This document shows positions 7,990 to 17,734 of a stretch of DNA of 64,000 nt, one piece after another. Location of the stretch: positions 13,454,001 through 13,518,000 of the forward strand of contig JBHGNT010000004.1 of assembly GCA_043228905.1 (NCBI GenBank), written 5' to 3'. Source of the stretch: Azolla caroliniana. Taxonomy: Eukaryota > Polypodiophyta. The notes below the pieces were generated by a model. That model saw nothing but the letters and a program-made list of their open reading frames with translations. It had not been told where the DNA came from and ran no database searches. A program made the translations under genes and the position numbers. Each line of letters opens with the position of its first letter. The first letter of the stretch is position 1.

Positions 7990-10662
7990 TTAAGACATGT
8001 CTGATGGACTAGAAGAGCCTTCTGACGTCTCATCCTCATCATCAATGGCAATCAAAGCATTATCCTCATCCAATTCCAACCCAACATCTTTGTGGTTATG
8101 AGAATTGCTTCTGGTTATTCTCTGTATTTCGTTTGACACCATGTTTGGGATTTTCTCCTTTATTATCTTGATAGTTGCTTGTCTTAGATGAGCTGATTTT
8201 GTCAATGAGAAGTCATATACTAGTATGTCAACACGGTCTAGTGCGAGAGTAGCCATGCTCGGTATATTCTTTCTTCTTCTCTTTCTGCTTGAACATCCGA
8301 CATCCTTAACCATCTCTAAAGAATACTTTCCTGTAAATGCATCAGTTGAATTTGTCTGATACCAATGGACTACTATTGACTTTGTCTGACTACTTTCTTC
8401 ATCCCTTACTAATTCAATAATTTTTGCAATCCAAAATGGATGGCCCAAGGTATCGTTCCTTGCTAATGTTGCAACCAACATTCCCACTTGTAGTTCTTGC
8501 AAATTACCTTGCCATCTTGCCTCAACAGTACGTGACTTTCTTGGTCCCACATAAATATCTCTTTGCAGTGGCCGAACTAAATCATGAAGCTCCATATTAT
8601 TCGATTGTTGGTGATGAGTCTGCGATATCGTTGATGTCATCCCAATGTTCCATGTGAATGGGATATGGATTGGCCATAAACCGGCGATGTAATTATCTAA
8701 AATGGTGCGTTGATGGGTGAAGAAAATCTCCCACCATTCAACATCCTCATCACCGGCATACTTCTTAGTCCGATCAATATTATTTTGTTTCTCTGCTAGA
8801 CATCTCAACCAATATGCCCTTTGTTCATCAATAGTACTATTTGGTGCTACATTTTTACGATCATCATATGGCATTTGTTGTGCACCATGTAGAGGTTCAT
8901 CTGGGATATGAAGAAGGAGCCTACAACCTTCTTGGGGCTCCCATTGTGCACTAGATGAGTATTGTTTTGCAAACAACACCATCATCTTCAGGTGGGCCGA
9001 TCTTTGTTTTATGAGGAAGACATGGTTGAAACTTATATTATTAAGAGGTGCAAGCACCCTACCTTTAGTCCCGTCACTATCCATGCAGAAACGTTTAAAG
9101 TCGTATACTTCTTCCAAGTGTTGTACTTCAGGCTTTGGTGTATATGCTTCACTAATCAATTTGGATAGCGTGGGAAGTGTGAAAGCATTACAGCGAGCAA
9201 GTTTCTTTGAGAACCTACTGAACATTTGATCTATGTGATCATGGGTATGACCAACCAACAAGAAGTTAACCTTTATCTTTTTAAATATGCCCCTCTCTAC
9301 TAGCATGCTTAGATAGCCGAAGACAGTTGAGTTCTTATTCTCTCTTGTTGTGTTGTCTAGTTGCACATATAGAACTGGTGGGAGTATACTTGACCATGAT
9401 TGCAATACCCTGTGCATGACAGTGACAGTAAGATTAGGGTCGTTGTGGATATTGGGATAAGTTAAGAATACTTGCGGTCTTATAGTTTGACAGTATGTCA
9501 AACAACCCACTAGATGCATTTGCATGAGACACTCATCTCCAATATCCTTGGGGAGTCTTTGAAAATGCGGCAAACAAGTTTTCTTTTGATCCATGCCGTC
9601 AATAATCATGCACATATACTTTTCGGGAGATTGAAACGCTTTTTGTCGGTGATGCATAGCCTTAGTACGTTCCAATGCCTGACTTTCACGATGTTCTTTT
9701 AACAGGTTCTTGTAATTCTTGATCTCTACATCTGATTTTCCACCCTTGGCCATACTTTTTAAACTCGCACATATTGAGCAGACTCCCATTCGCACCTTTC
9801 GTGGGATAACCACGTTATTAAATTGTAACCTCCATAGTCGATTAAAATGCCTGTACTGTATGTAAGGCTCAACATCGGAAGACATGTCGTCCTTGTACGA
9901 TTGGTAAACTTCCCTTCGAGTAAAGTTATCTGACAAATGAAGTCTTCCTGTCGTTGGCATAACTTCGCACTGTTTTGAAAAATATACCTCCATCCACCTA
10001 ATTGCTTGTTGCCCAATTTGACCCTTACATCCATAACCATTTTGATCGAACTGTACCCAGGAGCCCTTCACCAGTCGCTCTTGAACTCGTTGCAGCCGTA
10101 TATTTCCAATGCTATGAGTGATTTTAAAAGCTGCTCGACAACACTTGGTATATAGTCCAAGGAAATATTCAACTTGCGTTGAATTAGGCCCTGCTTTGTG
10201 ATCCAATTTAAGTTGCATATGCGCAATAAGAAATGTATCTTGCTCTTCCCCATTAAGCGACAAGTATTTTTGTCGTGTTTCACGTAACCTTGACTTTCCA
10301 TAAGTTGATAGACAGAGATTTGCACAACACGATTTGTTCAAGTCGCATAGAAGTTGACGATGAGAACATAGGAAATTAAATCTCTTTTCACTAACTTGTC
10401 GAGGAACTCTTTTAAATGCTAGAGGTTTAGTAATGCTATTGTTATCTATCGACGAAGAATCGTCCGCTTGTAGGCTTGCATGAAGAGGGCCATCAAAAGG
10501 ATCAATTGAAAACAGAGAATTCGAAGTACTAGGAGCCACACTTTTCTGTTTAAGCCGCGAATGTTTTTTGTGGTCGTACTCTTCTATTGAGAAATACGAG
10601 TTATCTGTCAATGAAAAGGGGGCAATAGAAAAAAGAGATGTTCTACTTGTAGAAGAAGACAT
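7990..10662 (-). CDS. DUF7869-like putative DDD transposase, 890 aa, intact
   Basis: An uninterrupted single-exon ORF inside the terminal repeats. The N-terminal 90 residues are Ser/Thr rich and repeat an FSIxPF motif. A cysteine cluster (C99, C106, C112, C113, C117) follows, then GVCSICASLK at about 293-302, resembling the CxxC element before the catalytic core in DUF7869-type proteins. Acidic positions lie in three conserved-looking blocks: IIDGMDQKK (D355/D358), VQLDNTTRENKN (D436) and LVGHTHDHIDQMF (D475/D478). I infer an RNase H-fold DDD/E transposase; no experiment is known to me. The C-terminal part (about 690-890) contains a region like a DNA- or chromatin-binding module (GMLVATLARN..HPFWIAKI) and a basic SRKRRRKN stretch, a likely nuclear signal. 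The start at 10662 is the first ATG after a TATA-like box. Intactness beside a broken partner gene suggests it is the mobility protein. A domesticated or unrelated cargo role is the alternative. Confidence 0.85.
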   Translation of the reverse strand: MSSSTSRTSLFSIAPFSLTDNSYFSIEEYDHKKHSRLKQKSVAPSTSNSLFSIDPFDGPLHASLQADDSSSIDNNSITKPLAFKRVPRQVSEKRFNFLCSHRQLLCDLNKSCCANLCLSTYGKSRLRETRQKYLSLNGEEQDTFLIAHMQLKLDHKAGPNSTQVEYFLGLYTKCCRAAFKITHSIGNIRLQRVQERLVKGSWVQFDQNGYGCKGQIGQQAIRWMEVYFSKQCEVMPTTGRLHLSDNFTRREVYQSYKDDMSSDVEPYIQYRHFNRLWRLQFNNVVIPRKVRMGVCSICASLKSMAKGGKSDVEIKNYKNLLKEHRESQALERTKAMHHRQKAFQSPEKYMCMIIDGMDQKKTCLPHFQRLPKDIGDECLMQMHLVGCLTYCQTIRPQVFLTYPNIHNDPNLTVTVMHRVLQSWSSILPPVLYVQLDNTTRENKNSTVFGYLSMLVERGIFKKIKVNFLLVGHTHDHIDQMFSRFSKKLARCNAFTLPTLSKLISEAYTPKPEVQHLEEVYDFKRFCMDSDGTKGRVLAPLNNISFNHVFLIKQRSAHLKMMVLFAKQYSSSAQWEPQEGCRLLLHIPDEPLHGAQQMPYDDRKNVAPNSTIDEQRAYWLRCLAEKQNNIDRTKKYAGDEDVEWWEIFFTHQRTILDNYIAGLWPIHIPFTWNIGMTSTISQTHHQQSNNMELHDLVRPLQRDIYVGPRKSRTVEARWQGNLQELQVGMLVATLARNDTLGHPFWIAKIIELVRDEESSQTKSIVVHWYQTNSTDAFTGKYSLEMVKDVGCSSRKRRRKNIPSMATLALDRVDILVYDFSLTKSAHLRQATIKIIKEKIPNMVSNEIQRITRSNSHNHKDVGLELDEDNALIAIDDEDETSEGSSSPSDMS

Positions 10663-10959
10663 TTGAGGGAGTCTAACTGTATTCTAAAACCTTCTTTCAT
10701 GAAAATTAAGGAATGCTAAAGCCTAACTATATAACTACCCGAACACTTAGATTAACTATATTATTTTCCGAAATTTTCCTAAAAAACAAATAATTAAAAA
10801 TTATTTTTTATTTTAAAAAGAATGCTAAAGTCTTCTATATAAGGAGGTTAGAAATTTCATTTTCATTATCACGTGAAAGAATCCATCGAGCTCAGAGCAC
10901 AAGCCAATTTTCGAGCACTCAGAAGCACATCTTGGACAGCACTACCTCCGGCACGAACC
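10663..10959. promoter_or_regulatory. Shared divergent promoter of transposase and methyltransferase
   Basis: 297 bp, AT rich, between the two start codons. A TATATAA box at 10836-10842 faces the methyltransferase gene, about 118 bp before its ATG. A TATATAA/TTATATA sequence at 10728-10734 lies about 66 bp upstream of the transposase ATG on the other strand. The phrase GAATGCTAAAG, followed within about 10 bp by CTATATAA, occurs twice in the same orientation (about 10710 and 10820), as if one promoter block had been duplicated. Regulation is inferred only from these boxes. Confidence 0.6.
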
Positions 10960-13900
10960 ATGAACAAGGGAAAGAAAATCGTCAGGTTAGTAATATTCAT
11001 TACATTTTTTTAGATTCCTAAAGATTCCTTAAAGATTCCTTTCCTCAACACATAGAAATTTTATTTTATTTTGTACAACGAACTTGGAAAGCAATTCTGA
11101 AAGCCAGGACCTTCAACCGAAATCCGATGCAGTGCATCGGATTTTGGTTGAAAGTCCTGCCTTCAACCAAAATCCGATGCACTACATCGGATTTTGGTTG
11201 AAAAATATGCTGTTTTTGCGATAAAAAACTATCGCATGGGACCATAAAATTGACGTAATTTATATGATAATTTGCGTGATTTAGATGAAATTGTACGTTG
11301 TTTCTATGTTTTCACCAACGTTTTTAATTTCAGTGAACCCAGACAAAAAGTTCCTTCATTTAGATTGAAGATTCGATCTCCGACAAAACGAGATTTTGGC
11401 TCCTTCATGAAGGACACGAGTAAAAAGAATTTATTTGACTCAACGGGGGAAGGAGGATCCAAGTCATCTTCGGCTACTACCAAATCAACAAAGGTAGTAC
11501 GCAAGAGGAGAAAACGGTTGACGTGAAATATAAGGATTACCCCGAACTTGAATGGTGTCTCTCTTATGTCGAGGAGGATGGGGTGCTGTTATTGATAACG
11601 GCAAAATCGGACGAGGAAGGGAAACTTTAGCTTGGAAAAACATTTAATTACGGGCATGTAACCAAGCTAGAGTACGAAGACATTGATTCTACATGTATTT
11701 TAATCTCGAGCTCAGTTGGCGATAGGCGATTGCGACTTGATGAGGGAAACCTAGTACCCGAATCTTGCAATCCCAAGGCTTTGCGTAAAGACCTGCAAAC
11801 GAAAAATAACTTGTTGGTAGCTCTTCAGCCGTACGTGACAGGAGAGATGATGACCGGTGAAGCAGAAACTTCACCGAAAAAGTCTAGGAAGACAAGTCCC
11901 GTTCAAAAGAAATATACTAAACGACCACGACCCGAAGAAGAAGAAGAAGAAATATTAGAGTTCGTGGAAGAAGAAGACGACCAACAAGTCGACGTCGTGG
12001 CTCCAGGCGGACAACTATCTTCTGGTGTCCTGACGTCAGAACAAAATAAAATAAGAGAAAATATTGTGAAGACTAAACTTGTGTGCAGGGGCCAGCTATT
12101 TCATTTGCCCATTACTTCTATCCAAAGGCCCCCCATTGACCCCGTGACTGGAAGACGTCCCTTGGAAATTAGGGAGCCGCACTCCGTCCATGTCCAAAAC
12201 CTGAAAAGCAAAATGAAAATCAATCCTCACGCTATTGTGGTGCCATTTTTGGTAATGGTTGATCAAGAACAATGCCCAACAGTAGCAGATTTCAAGTATA
12301 GCTCTGCAGACGATTACACATACTATGTAATCGGAGGATCACATTTGGCCGAAGCTCGACGACAGCTTGTCAAAGAATATCCTCTCACGCCGTTCTTCAA
12401 ATACGCCGAATGTAAGGTATATGCAGGACTAACTCACGAGGAGGCGAAGTTGCTCGCATGGGACCATAACAATGACAACGATTATAGGCAAAATATGTCA
12501 TGTATAGAGAGGATAAGATTTTTTCATCATGAATACCTCGATGCCTTGAATCGTTTTGGTCCAAGATTGTGGCCTGGATTGTGACGCCAGTGTTTATTGG
12601 AAGTAGGGATTGCAGTGGATGAGAGTACGAAATCCGAAGGCCTCCGAAAATATGATTCTTGGTTTCAACTAGCTTTTCGGACCGGAGAGGTGTGGGATCT
12701 CCAAGACAAAATATTCTCTATGTGGGAGCGGAAAGAAGTCAAGGGGCAAAGATAAAAAAAGGGAAGAATTGATCCACAAGTTGAGATGAAATCAAAGACC
12801 AAGGGAAAAAGCGACTTGGTAATCGAGGAGTTACCAGAGGACATGAAACTTTTACCTTGGAGATCATTACAAGGTATCAAAGATGATAGATTGTTAATAT
12901 CCGTGCTATCTCGAGTGGTCGCCAAGGAATTTAGTTTGGACGAGATGGTAACAGACTTGCAAAAGTAAGTGTTTATAGTATACCTTTTCATGAAAGTCTT
13001 CAATTATTTTGAATATCTTATTTCTAATTTCATATTGATTGTGTAGTCACAAGGTATACATGAAGATTCAGGAGTTGATGATGCAAAAACTGAGTTTACC
13101 GACATGGGAAGAAGTTGAACAAGCCTGCCCGATAACTTCTTCCTACAAGGCATTGGAGGAATATTTTATTGTATTTAGAGAATGGGTATGTGTCTTTTGA
13201 ATGTTGATATGTTAGAAAGTAATGTTCCCTGCGAACAACAATGACACTTGCAGAAACCATCAAAATCGAAAAAGAACAACGACAATAATGACGGTATTCC
13301 AGCGGCCTTCATCACGCACTTAGAACGTGCAAAATATGAGAAGAGAATGACCAAAGGGAAGGAAATGGAACTACCCGAGGATTTAGAGACTGTAAAGAGT
13401 TTTTTGCATAGGTCCGATCCTTTCAAACAGCTTCATTATAGTGTTTTCAATGGCGAAGTATCCCAGATGCTCGAACTGTTACCGAGAAGGCACTACACTT
13501 TGCTGATAGCTGACATACCATATGGTTTCCGTATTGCGGGATCAACATATGATGATGTGCCTTTCAAGTACCCTCAGATCGAGAAAATGGTAAAGGATTT
13601 CGCAGAACTGACATTGGCCCCCTTGTGGAGGATAGTCATATTTCATAGCATGGGGCAATCACTGTCAGTCACAACAGCTTTGAAGTCCCGTTGTCATGCC
13701 ACTGAACACATGCATTGGTGCGTTATAGTTCGCTTTTACTCATTACAGTACTTCTTATTATATGTACACATTTACACCTCTAATACTTGATTTTCTTTCT
13801 CTATAGGATCAAAACAAATATTACACATAGCCTTGGCGATCGAATGGTTAGTGCGGTCGAACATTTTTGTGTGGGCTACTATGATTCAATTACAAAGAAG

Positions 13901-14536
13901 AAGGCTAGAGCACATGTCAATGAGCGTAACGTGGTTAACTACATCATGTGCCCAGCCGTAACCAAAAAATTAAGACATGTGTTAGGGGATAAAAGTATGG
14001 TGAACCCTTATCAAAAACCTCAAAGATTGATCAACCGCCTCATAGAGCTCTTCTCGAATCCAGATGATTGGGTCCTAGACTTGTTCTCTGGCACAGGTAT
14101 AATATATATATTTAATTTCAATCTTGTCTATCAAGTTTAAGATGTTACTTCTTATATATACTTGTTTGTGTTCATGCGACCATTAGGTACAACGACAGGT
14201 TGTGCATTGAAGATGTTTAGAAACTGTGTTGCATTGGAGAAGGACCCTGCTCAAGTTAACTTCATCAAAATGAGGATCACAGGAATCTGGGACTGTCCAG
14301 ATCAGGATCAAGAAGTCGGAGCAAAACACATCAACGAGACAGAGATGTTCCAGATGACTTCACGAGAACTAATGGAACCAATTGATGAAGAAGCAAGGGA
14401 GCTGGTGGACCTGGAAGATGTATCACAGTTTGACCATACATCAGATTCGGGAGAGCTTGGAGATGACACGAATGAAAACAGTCTAGAACAATCAGCGCCA
14501 GAGGAGCCTGCTCTGCCTGATTTGCTTATAGATTGA
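10960..14536 (+). pseudogene. ParB-like domain plus beta-class DNA amino-methyltransferase, multi-exon, mutated
   Basis: Proposed exons: 10960-10985, 11334-12964, 13047-13185, 13254-13717, 13807-14096 and 14187-14536, all with GT-AG borders that keep frame. In order: a basic N-terminus (KVVRKRRKR), an unknown segment (YPELEWCLSYVEEDGVLLLIT), an acidic EEEEE stretch, a ParB/sulfiredoxin-like domain (LPITSI... YYVIGGSHLAEARRQL, about 12100-12510), a helical linker, methyltransferase motif IV DIPYG (13512-13526) and motif I LDLFSGTGTTTG split by the last intron. The order IV then I marks the beta class of N4-cytosine/N6-adenine methyltransferases. The fusion resembles phage and bacterial ParB-methylase proteins. 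Lesions: a one-base frameshift near 11520, TAG near 11629, TGA at 12582-12584 and TAA near 12755. The gene is not functional as read, unless further introns were missed. Confidence 0.82.
11112..11202. repeat. Tandem pair of 41-bp hairpins in intron 1
   Basis: Two near-perfect palindromes (11112-11152 and 11162-11202), each TTCAACC... CCGATGCA / TGCATCGG ...GGTTGAA, repeat with a 50-bp period. They lie between the first tiny exon and exon 2 of the methyltransferase gene. Each would fold into a stem of about 19 bp with almost no loop. Function unknown. Confidence 0.8.
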
Positions 14537-15266
14537 TGTAGATGGCGTAATGTAAAAATTGAGGATTTTGAGGCATAATGTTCACCATCACTTCATATTA
14601 TATTTGTATATGAGAACATCTGTAATTGTTTATCGTTTAATTAAATTCACCTGTTCATAATTTCCCTTTTAAATCATTATTGGAACCGTTGTTTGTATTT
14701 ACATATAATTGGTCACCATGCTCTTCTTCAGTTTGAGATATTAACATGATATTGTAATTTCTCATTTCCGTTAGCATGACTGTATATGAAAAGGTGAATG
14801 TTTTTGATAATAAGAGGTTTTTAGTTACCTACGGTTCAAGTCTACTGGTTCCACATAGTATAAATGAATGTCGTACGTAATTGTTACTCTTACCAATTAC
14901 ATTGTCATGAACTATATGACATTATACAATGAAACTATCGATATACCCGTCCAACAAGTCGGGTACTACTTTATTCCTAAACCCAAAACCACATATTTAT
15001 AATTACGGTTTATGTAGTTTTACTCTACAATTTGAATATGGATACCAATTTTAGAACTTTATATTGAACCAAGTCTTCAATTGTGCTCCATGATATGCAA
15101 ATTGACACGAATGTGGACACATATACAATTTAGTAATTGCTAGGTTTTTTTGGTTCTATATTTAACCATCAAGTCGCAAAAGGGGTACGCATGCATCATA
15201 TATTTTCGATATCAGGCTAAAATAGGGTACTTTTCTACATCTGACCAACTATGCCAAAAGAGAATA
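14537..15266. other. Right subterminal region of the DNA transposon
   Basis: About 730 bp of AT-rich DNA after the methyltransferase stop, without a credible ORF. It probably holds the 3' untranslated region and polyadenylation signals (TTAATTAAATTC near 14640) and transposase-binding sequence near the end. GCATGCATC near 15189 partly mirrors the left subterminal GCATGCGTA. Confidence 0.5.
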
Positions 15267-15299
15267 CGACATATTACCTGTTTCAAATGACCCGGTGTT
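15267..15299 (-). repeat. Right terminal inverted repeat of the DNA transposon
   Basis: Exact reverse complement of 7663-7695. It is followed by the second TCTA at 15300-15303. Confidence 0.95.
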
Positions 15300-15303
15300 T
15301 CTA

Positions 15304-16141
15304 CAAGTTCGGAATGACCAAGTGCAAACCTGTGTCTACCCCTCTCGATCATAACCTAAAGATTGATGCCAATTCCGGAACCGTTGAGAGTGAGCCAACT
15401 CAGTATTGACAACTGATCAGTAGTATGATCTATCTAACCACTACGCGACCCCACCTCAGTTATTCGGTTGGCCTACTTAGGCAATTCATGCAGAATCCGC
15501 GAAACCTTCATCTTGATTGTGCTAAGAGGATACTACGGTATGTCAGTACGACAATGGCTTATGGCATCATGTATAAGTCGAATACGACCATTCGCCTCGA
15601 AGGGTACACCGATGCGGTTTGGGTAGGCTATAAAGCGTATAGACGATCCACCTCCGGATTTGTCTTCTCCCTCGACAGCGAAACAATCTCTTGGAGCAAC
15701 AAGAAACAGCCGACAGTCGCACTGTCGAGCATGGAAGCCGAATATAGGGGCGCAACAGTCGCCGCATGCGAAGCCATATGGCTTAAACGCATATTAAAGG
15801 ATCTGGGCATTCCCATCAAGGATCCAATTCGTCTCTACGGTGACAATATGAGCAGTATCTACTTGGAGCGGAACCCCGTATTTCACGCGCGGACTAAACA
15901 TATCGAAGTACATTACCACTTCATCCGCGAGTGTGTACAGGTCGGCGAGATCGATCTACGACATACCAATACACACCTCCAAGTTGTTGATATATTTACA
16001 AAGGTCTTAGGAGTCGACAAGCTCAGGCAATTTGCATCGGACCTTGGTCTCACGACATCTACATCGCCGAACTTGAGGGGGAGTACAGGTACAGGCGACA
16101 TGGAAGCAATATGCAACGATATGCAACACATATGCAATTGA
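15304..16141 (+). pseudogene. Copia-3 end of RT and RNase H
   Basis: Resumes the RT frame directly after the transposon (YKFGMTKCKPVSTPLDHNL). A stop lies near 15407, after which 15425-16141 is open for 238 codons. It covers the RT thumb/connection and RNase H (TDAVWVGYKAYRRSTSGF, SSMEAEYRG, GDNMSSIYL, KHIEVHYHFIRE). The usual TDADWAG box reads TDAVWVG, so the catalytic aspartate position is changed. The rest is well preserved. Confidence 0.88.
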
Positions 16142-16235
16142 TCGAGTACGCAAGTACGCAACACAACCGACTAGACAAGTCGAAGTACAAACTGTACAAC
16201 CTTCTCGACAAATAGAAGTTGTGTTTGAAGGGGTG
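16142..16235 (+). other. Copia-3 spacer and polypurine tract
   Basis: A short non-coding tail after RNase H ends with the purine-rich GAAGGGG just before the LTR at 16236. A second purine run with the same GAGGGGGAGT core as Copia-1 lies within the coding end near 16074-16083. Confidence 0.6.
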
Positions 16236-16439
16236 TGTTGAGAGTCGAACTCAACTTCCCATAGATAGGTTTCACACTAGCTCATGGACATGTTGGGCTA
16301 GTTTTGTAAATAGTAGAAGGGGCACTTGCCCTAGCTTAGTTGGTATATAAACCAACACATTGTAACTTAGTTGTAGTTGGATGTTTTATGTTTTGATGTA
16401 ATTTTGGTTAATAGACAGTTTGCCTATCTCTGTCGTAAG

Positions 16440-16476
<37 letters not shown>

Positions 16477-16556
16477 TGTCTGTCTATCTTGAGACACACA
16501 CACACACACACTCATCTTCCGCTACATTACAACTCTTGCCTCTTCATTTCTTCAGA
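16236..16556 (+). repeat. Copia-3 3' LTR
   Basis: It matches 3851-4170 along its full length, including the hairpin start TGTTGAGAGTCGAACTCAAC, the TATATAAACC box and the (CT)n then (AC)n tracts. The end reads CTTCAGA where the 5' LTR has CTTCACA. Confidence 0.9.
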
Positions 16557-17173
16557 ACATCATCCATCTGATTTCTTTCTTCCACTACAAGCATTGAAAC
16601 CAGATTTGGAAAACTTGGGATGCTATCCCTTGTGAGAATAGATGTTTTGAAGCTTTTATATTGAGATCCTAAACCTCTTAAGCATATTTCCACCTTATCA
16701 TCATCTTCTACCTTCACATTGATAAAAGCAAGTGATTCACATATGCTCTTTATTTTCAGAGCATACTCATTCACTGACATCTTACCTTTTTCCAAGGTAT
16801 TTAGCTCAGTCTTCAACTGAAGCTTTCTAGCCTTTGTGTTCATTGCAAATAGTTTTACTAAACCGTCACAAGCTTCTTTTGGAAGCATAGCATCCTGTAT
16901 GTGTCCAAGCATCGAGTCTGAGATGCTAAGTGAGAGCTAATGCAATACCTTTCTTGCCCCTTGATTCCATTCCTTAAATGCTTTAATCTGTGCAACAATT
17001 GCATTTTCCTCAGGGATCTCAAGAGCCTCTTCTAGGTCTCCTCCAATGTAATCCCAATATCCTTTTCCCATTAGGAAATTTGTCATTTGGAATTTCCACG
17101 CCGAGAAATTGTTTTTATCCAACTTTTCTGTGACTATTTGGCTTCCATTTTCTGTAGCCATTTTCTCTTTCAA
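16557..17173 (-). pseudogene. Copia-2 gag (antisense)
   Basis: Read from 17173 leftward: MKEKMATENGSQIVTEKLDK, then FSAWKFQMTNFLMGKGYWDYIGG, the WNQGARKVLH block, a TAG near 16937 in place of a tryptophan-type position, then HIQDAMLPKEACDGLVKLF, LNTLEKGKMSVNEYALKIKSICE and LVVEERNQMDD. This is the N-terminal gag of the element whose protease and integrase lie at 2578-3850. It is cut by Copia-3 at 16557. Confidence 0.87.
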
Positions 17174-17287
17174 AGTAGGGTTTTCGCTACAATTACTTCA
17201 ACAAAGAACTCTCTGATTCAGATTTGCAAACAGAGAAACAACCTTTCTCAGATCTGTACTATTCTAATATTTTTTATGAGCAACTCT

Positions 17288-17299
17288 GCTCTGATACCA
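17288..17299 (-). promoter_or_regulatory. Copia-2 primer-binding site
   Basis: The reverse complement reads TGGTATCAGAGC, next to the LTR boundary at 17300. The untranslated leader between it and gag (17174-17287) holds no gene. Confidence 0.88.
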
Positions 17300-17714
17300 T
17301 GTTACGAAGGCTCTTCTGTGTGCACACCGGATTGTGATGTGTTGGATTGTTTAGTGCTCAAGACAGAAAAGAAGGGGAAGGAGACTTACCTTTGTACAGT
17401 CCAAAACCTTCTACTTCATTACACGCAGAGCTCAACTGGCTGTCCTTTGTTTTCTGTTCTTTCTGTTCTTACAACTCTCTACTCTCACTCTTACTTTTCT
17501 ACTTACTACACTTACTTTTTACCTAAGTACATAAGTGACTTATATATGCAGCTAATTAGCTGTCTGTAGCTAAATAGATGTCAGTAGCTAAATAGTTGTA
17601 CATAGCTAAATAGTTGTTTCACCGTTATGTCCACTAGTAGCTAATTAGCTTATAGCTACTATAGCTTATTTCTCAATAAGCATCACATACCTTTGTTGAG
17701 CTTGCTTCTCAACA
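17300..17714 (-). repeat. Copia-2 5' LTR (antisense)
   Basis: On the minus strand it starts TGTTGAGAAGCAAGCTCAAC (hairpin GTTGAG/CTCAAC) and ends GTAACA next to the primer site. Its U3 contains several TAGCTAATTAGC / TAGCTA palindromic repeats (about 17548-17660). The 20 bp after it (17715-17734) are flank. Confidence 0.78.
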
Positions 17715-17734
17715 AAGCAATGGGTGTTGGGTGA

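Larger units (their letters stand above)
7663..15299. mobile_element. 7.6 kb DNA transposon with transposase-like and ParB-methyltransferase genes
   Basis: It is bounded by 33-bp terminal inverted repeats that are identical base for base (7663-7695 and 15267-15299, outer ends AACACCGGGTCATTTG) and by a TCTA target duplication. The interior is AT rich and unlike the flanking Copia. It holds two head-to-head genes: an intact 890-codon ORF on the minus strand (10662-7990) and a spliced methyltransferase gene on the plus strand (10960-14536). They share the 297-bp region between them. A 4-bp duplication is compatible with superfamilies such as Sola, but I cannot assign a superfamily from sequence alone. 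The element is younger than Copia-3, and the perfect inverted repeats point to fairly recent movement. Confidence 0.93.
3851..16556 (+). mobile_element. Copia-3: complete but dead Copia, interrupted by a DNA transposon
   Basis: The element has two LTRs of about 320 bp, a tRNA-Met-type primer site at 4171-4182, gag, protease, integrase, RT, RNase H and a purine tract. Without the 7.6 kb insertion (7663-15299) it is about 5 kb, normal for Copia. The LTRs differ at roughly 10-12 positions by eye (about 3-4%), so this is an older insertion than Gypsy-2 or Gypsy-3. It sits in antisense Copia-2. Confidence 0.92.

Noticed and set aside
11527-11630. Extra intron explaining the frameshift in the methyltransferase gene
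   Set aside because: The interval reads as protein in the downstream frame, and splicing GTGAAA to CTTTAG would put a stop soon after the junction.
10960-14536. Host cellular methyltransferase gene
   Set aside because: The gene lies entirely between perfect inverted repeats that interrupt a Copia element, so it moved with the transposon.
3846-16561. Copia-3 ending at 16554 with no target duplication
   Set aside because: Allowing the 3' LTR end to be CTTCAGA (C-to-G from CTTCACA) gives ACGTC/ACATC, which is a better explanation.
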